Made by a program: the position numbers and the translations under genes. DNA of 11,111 nucleotides from the NCBI GenBank assembly GCA_022571135.1, contig JACZYK010000057.1, positions 1 through 11,111 on the forward strand, in the 5' to 3' direction. Positions 8,055-11,111 of this stretch are shown one piece after another. Position 1 is the first letter of the stretch. Each line of letters opens with the position of its first letter. A model generated the notes under the pieces. The model was not told the DNA's origin, searched no databases, and saw nothing but the letters and a program-made list of their open reading frames with translations. The stretch comes from Bacteroidota bacterium (GTDB taxonomy: Bacteria > Bacteroidota > Rhodothermia > Rhodothermales > UBA10348).

Positions 8055-8319
8055 GAGAGTGGCGATGCGCCCGGCCGGCAAGGCGTGCCGACGTGGCATA
8101 GCAGGGCTTCGGCAAGGAGGTACAACGAAGTCGGACGGGATGCAACGGCGTTCGGATGTACGCGGATTTATGTGAGTGAGCACTAGATATTATTGTCGGA
8201 CTTGTTTGAGTAAGTACTTCGAATTAGAACGAAACAAGGATTCGAGCCCGAAAAGAATTGTCCACGGTTTCAGATCCCTTGTTCGTACTTTCGCATTGCC
8301 GATAATAGTCCAATCGCCC
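8055..8319. other. Hairpin-rich non-coding stretch upstream of folB
   Basis: No credible gene is seen on either strand. The left half is GC-rich and folds locally. CGGC (8076-8079) pairs with GCCG (8087-8090), or in competition GTGCC (8085-8089) pairs with GGCAT (8095-8099). GGCTTCG (8105-8111) pairs with CGAAGTC (8126-8132), one G-U pair, around a 14-base loop containing AAGGAGG (8114-8120). The right half, about 8165-8319, is AT-richer and presumably contains the folB promoter, but no -10/-35 pair was assigned. It could be a structured leader RNA, a small RNA or the decayed remains of a gene. Confidence 0.45.
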
Positions 8320-8694
8320 ATGCCCATCGGAACCGTACGTCTGAGAAACGCCGTCTTCTATGCCCACCATGGCACGATGAAAGAAGAGCATCGCATCGGC
8401 GGTCGATATGAAGTAGACGTCGCGATGGAGCTCAATTTCGAGGAGGCGGCTGCCAACGATGATCTGACAAGCACGGTTGATTATGAGCGGGTTTATAACC
8501 TCGTTCGTAAAACGGTGACCGAAAACAAGTTTTATCTGATAGAACGATTGGCCTTCCTGATTGCAAAAGGAATTCTGGACACTTCCTCGCTTGTCCAGGA
8601 AGTGGAAGTCACCGTACGCAAGGCGAACCCGCCCGTGGGGGGGCCGTGCGATTGCGTAGAGGCTACGTATCGAGGCAAACGGAACTCCTCGTAA
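8320..8694 (+). CDS. folB: Dihydroneopterin aldolase
   Basis: 124 residues, the usual length for FolB, the cytoplasmic enzyme that cleaves 7,8-dihydroneopterin to 6-hydroxymethyl-7,8-dihydropterin and glycolaldehyde in folate synthesis. The frame is open back to a GTG at 8176, but the ATG at 8320 is chosen because MPIGTVRLRNAVFYAHHG begins exactly where FolB proteins begin; no Shine-Dalgarno precedes it. Family landmarks are present in order: FYAHHG (residues 12-17), the Glu of KEEHRIGG, VDVAMELNF, the substrate-contacting Tyr in STVDYERVY (53-61), the pterin-binding Glu in YLIERLA (75-81), and the catalytic Lys in VRKANPPVGG (102-111). folK and folP, often its neighbours elsewhere, are not present. 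It is convergent with the Omp85 gene and appears monocistronic. Confidence 0.96.
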   Translation: MPIGTVRLRNAVFYAHHGTMKEEHRIGGRYEVDVAMELNFEEAAANDDLTSTVDYERVYNLVRKTVTENKFYLIERLAFLIAKGILDTSSLVQEVEVTVRKANPPVGGPCDCVEATYRGKRNSS

Positions 8695-8700
8695 ACGACT

Positions 8701-8715
8701 GCCTCCAAAGTAGGC
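8701..8715 (+). terminator. Small hairpin after folB
   Basis: GCCT (8701-8704) pairs with AGGC (8712-8715) around a 7-base loop, and the stem extends by a wobble and a C-G pair (T8700-G8716, C8699-G8717). It begins seven bases after the folB stop. There is no T-tract, so termination here is only a possibility. Confidence 0.25.
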
Positions 8716-8738
8716 GGCTATCTCATGGGTCACTAGCG

Positions 8739-8775
8739 GCTACGGGGCGCTTCCATGTAGCGTTAACAGGCCCTA
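8739..8775. repeat. Dispersed palindromic repeat, copy 2 (convergent junction)
   Basis: Second copy of the 37-base unit at 5853-5889, identical in both 14-base blocks (GCTACGGGGCGCTT and GTAGCGTTAACAGG) and in the terminal CTA; the variable middle is CCAT. GCTAC (8739-8743) and GTAGC (8757-8761) can pair, or alternatively CGCT (8748-8751) with AGCG (8759-8762). It lies between convergent folB and the Omp85 gene, and its last three bases are the TAG stop codon of the latter, the same arrangement as copy 1. Confidence 0.75.
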
Positions 8776-11111
8776 ATAGAAGAAGCCTAGTTTCAGCGTC
8801 AGCGTGGCTTCTTCCTTCGACACGCCTATCGTTCCCGTGAACACGGAGAGATCGAAGAAATTGATCCAGAACCCACCCCCGAAGCCCTGATGCCATTTTG
8901 TGGACGATTCACCGTCCGTCCAGACGCGGCCGTTATCGACGAAGATCAGCGTCCCCGCTGAACCTGCTGCGAGCAGTGTGGAAAACGTCAGGAATTTTGA
9001 TCGTATTTCGAGATTCTGGAAGAGGGCTGTTCTTCCGGCAAATCGCGTGCTTCTCCAGCCTCTGAGGTTGGAGGCTCCGCCGATTGTACCGGCGAGGTAG
9101 AAGGGAAATTTTCCCACATTGTGCATCACCCCGATTCTTGCTGTAAGCGTGTGTGTTCGCTCCCCGCTGGGCGTAAGAAACAACGCAAAGTTGGAACTCA
9201 ATTGTGTGAAATCGGTCGATGTATGCTGGAGCCCGAACCTAAAATGCGCTCGGCTCCGCCAGATAAATCCTTGCCTCGGAAACACCCCCGAGTCGCGGGC
9301 ATCGACGATCAGTCCTCCTTCGAGACCGGCGTACCATTGGTCCTCGAATGAAGATGCGGCAATGCCGGCCTGGGCGATGAAACGGTCTTCATCGCGGCGG
9401 ATATCGGTAAATTCCACGGAGGGTCCGATGTATAACTCGGCGTAATCCGCCAATTTTCTTCTGACGCGGACGCCGATGCCTGTCTGGGAGATGCGAGCCT
9501 GATAAAACTCAGACTCTTCAGCCGTATTAGCCGATTCATTGCCCAGTCCGTAGAAGTTTCGAATGTTATTCGGAGTTCTTGCATAGGCGTCGATGCCTAA
9601 GTCCCACGTACCGAATCGCCCCGTGAACAGACCCGAGTAGACAATATTGAAAGCCCCCGTTTTTGCCGCGACATTGGCAAGAATCGTGTGTTGGGAATCG
9701 AAGGGTTCCTGACGAAATCCACCGTAAACGATCGTGGCGCCTCCTCCGAGGAAGTATCCATCGTCCTGATTTCTTCCGATGAAGAGCCTGGGCACGACGC
9801 TCGTAAGCCAATAGTCGTAGGGATCATACTCGTTTACGAGTGGATCCAAAGCCAAGCGCAGCCTCGTGTCCGGCCCGTGGGTCACCTGCGTATCTATCGG
9901 GATGTCGTATACGATGAAGTATTTGCCATGCGATTGCACCGCTGACTGATCTTCGAAGCGGTCGTTGCCCGTGCCGCCGATCGCATGGACGGGAATGCCC
10001 TTGCCGACCCGTCCGTTGACTACGAAAATGTCGTTCCCGCCGAGTCCGTAGAGTCGAATCTCATCGGTTTCCGAGCGGAAGAAAATCCTTCGGTACAACT
10101 CCTTTCTTACGGCACCGGTCTTGGTGATTTTATAGACGATTACCTGGGTTCTCTCGTCGTCTATTCTGCAAATTTCGAACCTCTCGTGTTTGTCGGATCC
10201 GACTACATCGACGAGTCCGGCCAATAGGCCGTAATATTCATCGGCGATATCGACCAGCTGATCTCTCCTCACCTTCAGCAGCGTCGTGTACTCGGACTGA
10301 TACAGATCCAGGATCTCTTCGGGCAACGATAGCAGGGCGGATTCGATGACCGTATCTGTCAATCTCCGCTGCAGATCCGCAGCGATCTTTCTCCAGTCCT
10401 CCCGTGCCAGAGAGGATGTAAACCGACGGTCCTGTAGCATGCCATTCTGATTCAGGCCGGGGAGGAACCCGTAATCAGACCCGAAATCCTGGAATTTGGG
10501 CATGACATACCTGGATTTGATCAGACTCGGTAACAGCCCGTTCATTTTGTTAAACGCCCAGTCCCTGTCGCGGGGGATCGCCCGGAAAACGGTACCGTTA
10601 TCGTCTTCCGCAGGGAAACTCGCCCAGCGCCACTGATCCGCGTGCCGATCCCAGTCACTGATGAACATATCGAAGAGTCGTGACCGAGCGAAGAAGCTTT
10701 CATCGACCCGGTTGTCGTTGTCGGCCGCGATTTCCCGAGCCATTTTTGACGTGCTGACTACCTTTTTCGACCTTCCGAAGGACGGGAAGTCCGACATATC
10801 ATCGTCGGGCCGTTCCTCCAGGAGCATCAACTGGTCCGCCACCAGTTCCTCAAAGGGCCCGAAGCGGGGATCTTTCGGGACGTAGAAGAGCTGCGGATTC
10901 GTGTGATAGATCCCGGCGGCTTCAGCCATTACGGGGACAATCAATGCCCCGAAAGGATGCAGGATCGCGATCTGATCGGTCACGACGTCTGTAGCTACGG
11001 TTCCCGCCAGGCTTTCAGGAATCGACTTCGTCGGGTCCTTGTTGATCGATCTCAGGACGTATTGAATTCCATCCGGGTTGACCAGACGAATCGACGACGT
11101 TTGAAGGCCGC
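8773..11111 (-). CDS. Omp85-type outer-membrane barrel with CotH/HipA-like N-terminal region, 5' end missing
   Basis: 778 complete codons reach the right edge without a stop. A GTG at 10983 could be read as a start, but coding similarity continues upstream (IRLVNPDGIQYVLRSINKDP), so the true start is outside. Residues below count from the first complete codon. Residues 1-300: a globular region with LHPFGALIVP and YHTNP (68-72), then LFDMFISDWDRH (145-156) and PRDRDWAF (179-186), motifs resembling the catalytic and metal-binding loops of CotH/HipA-type kinases. Residues 355-385: two GGxGNDxF-like turns recalling RTX repeats. Residues from about 420 to 778: a beta-barrel of the Omp85/surface-antigen family, with the typical LRGWRSTRFAG motif (682-692) and a C-terminal aromatic residue (GFFY). 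From memory, relatives in Bacteroidota often carry a calcineurin-like phosphoesterase domain further upstream and are annotated as metallophosphoesterase; that part is not visible. Likely exported and inserted in the outer membrane by BAM; role unknown. Confidence 0.9.
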   Translation of the reverse strand, partial: GLQTSSIRLVNPDGIQYVLRSINKDPTKSIPESLAGTVATDVVTDQIAILHPFGALIVPVMAEAAGIYHTNPQLFYVPKDPRFGPFEELVADQLMLLEERPDDDMSDFPSFGRSKKVVSTSKMAREIAADNDNRVDESFFARSRLFDMFISDWDRHADQWRWASFPAEDDNGTVFRAIPRDRDWAFNKMNGLLPSLIKSRYVMPKFQDFGSDYGFLPGLNQNGMLQDRRFTSSLAREDWRKIAADLQRRLTDTVIESALLSLPEEILDLYQSEYTTLLKVRRDQLVDIADEYYGLLAGLVDVVGSDKHERFEICRIDDERTQVIVYKITKTGAVRKELYRRIFFRSETDEIRLYGLGGNDIFVVNGRVGKGIPVHAIGGTGNDRFEDQSAVQSHGKYFIVYDIPIDTQVTHGPDTRLRLALDPLVNEYDPYDYWLTSVVPRLFIGRNQDDGYFLGGGATIVYGGFRQEPFDSQHTILANVAAKTGAFNIVYSGLFTGRFGTWDLGIDAYARTPNNIRNFYGLGNESANTAEESEFYQARISQTGIGVRVRRKLADYAELYIGPSVEFTDIRRDEDRFIAQAGIAASSFEDQWYAGLEGGLIVDARDSGVFPRQGFIWRSRAHFRFGLQHTSTDFTQLSSNFALFLTPSGERTHTLTARIGVMHNVGKFPFYLAGTIGGASNLRGWRSTRFAGRTALFQNLEIRSKFLTFSTLLAAGSAGTLIFVDNGRVWTDGESSTKWHQGFGGGFWINFFDLSVFTGTIGVSKEEATLTLKLGFFY

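Noticed and set aside
7593..8183. 196-codon open frame on the minus strand covering the end of the haem lipoprotein gene and the following gap
   Set aside because: It lies antisense to a well-supported gene, is rich in Arg/Pro/Ser as expected of shadow translation, has no recognisable motif, and its extension into the gap passes through hairpins.
8245..8262. T-loop-like GATTCGAGCCC suggesting a tRNA
   Set aside because: The flanking bases cannot form the 5-base-pair T stem and no acceptor, D or anticodon arm is present.
8176..8319. N-terminal extension of FolB from the GTG at 8176
   Set aside because: It would make FolB 172 residues instead of about 120, and the family begins at the segment encoded from 8320.
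10981..10983. GTG at 10983 as start of the Omp85 gene
   Set aside because: The frame stays open to the window edge and the upstream residues look like the same protein family, so this is an internal codon.

Overview
The window looks like a chromosomal stretch from a bacterium of the Bacteroidota/Rhodothermota/Balneolota side of the FCB group. The clues are a very long secreted TPR protein translationally coupled to an outer-membrane barrel, an Omp85 barrel fused to a long N-terminal region of a type I recall from that group, a PfkB kinase with a typical FCB-like N-terminus, and the near absence of Shine-Dalgarno sequences before genes. The phylum call is inference from protein style. No rRNA, tRNA, insertion sequence, integrase, phage gene or CRISPR array is visible, and nearly all the space is coding.

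Layout, left to right. Positions 1-4723 hold a two-gene minus-strand operon: a 1018-residue TPR protein with a signal peptide (1667-4723), then, overlapping by ATGA, an outer-membrane beta-barrel-like protein that runs off the left edge (1-1670). A 167-base divergent promoter region separates it from a plus-strand PfkB-family sugar/nucleoside kinase (4891-5817). A convergent minus-strand gene (5887-6828) encodes a membrane-anchored coiled-coil protein with a C-terminal helix-hairpin-helix-like domain. Divergent from that is a lipoprotein with one CxxCH haem-binding motif (7028-8026). A hairpin-rich non-coding stretch (8026-8319) leads to folB, dihydroneopterin aldolase (8320-8694). The right end is a minus-strand gene (8773 to beyond 11111) for a large Omp85-type barrel protein whose 5' part lies outside the window.

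How the genes work together: most products are cell-envelope proteins (TPR scaffold plus barrel, membrane-anchored coiled coil, haem lipoprotein, Omp85 barrel). folB (folate biosynthesis) and the PfkB kinase are metabolic singletons. Nothing here forms an obvious mobile or defence island.

Three things deserve a second look. First, the N-terminal region of the Omp85 protein carries a DWDRH...PRDRDWAF motif pair that resembles the catalytic and metal-binding loops of CotH/HipA/FAM20-type atypical kinases. Second, a 37-base near-identical palindromic element sits at exactly the same offset from the TAG stop codons of the two minus-strand genes at the two convergent junctions. Third, the lead-in to folB is a hairpin-rich non-coding region with an orphan AAGGAGG in a hairpin loop.
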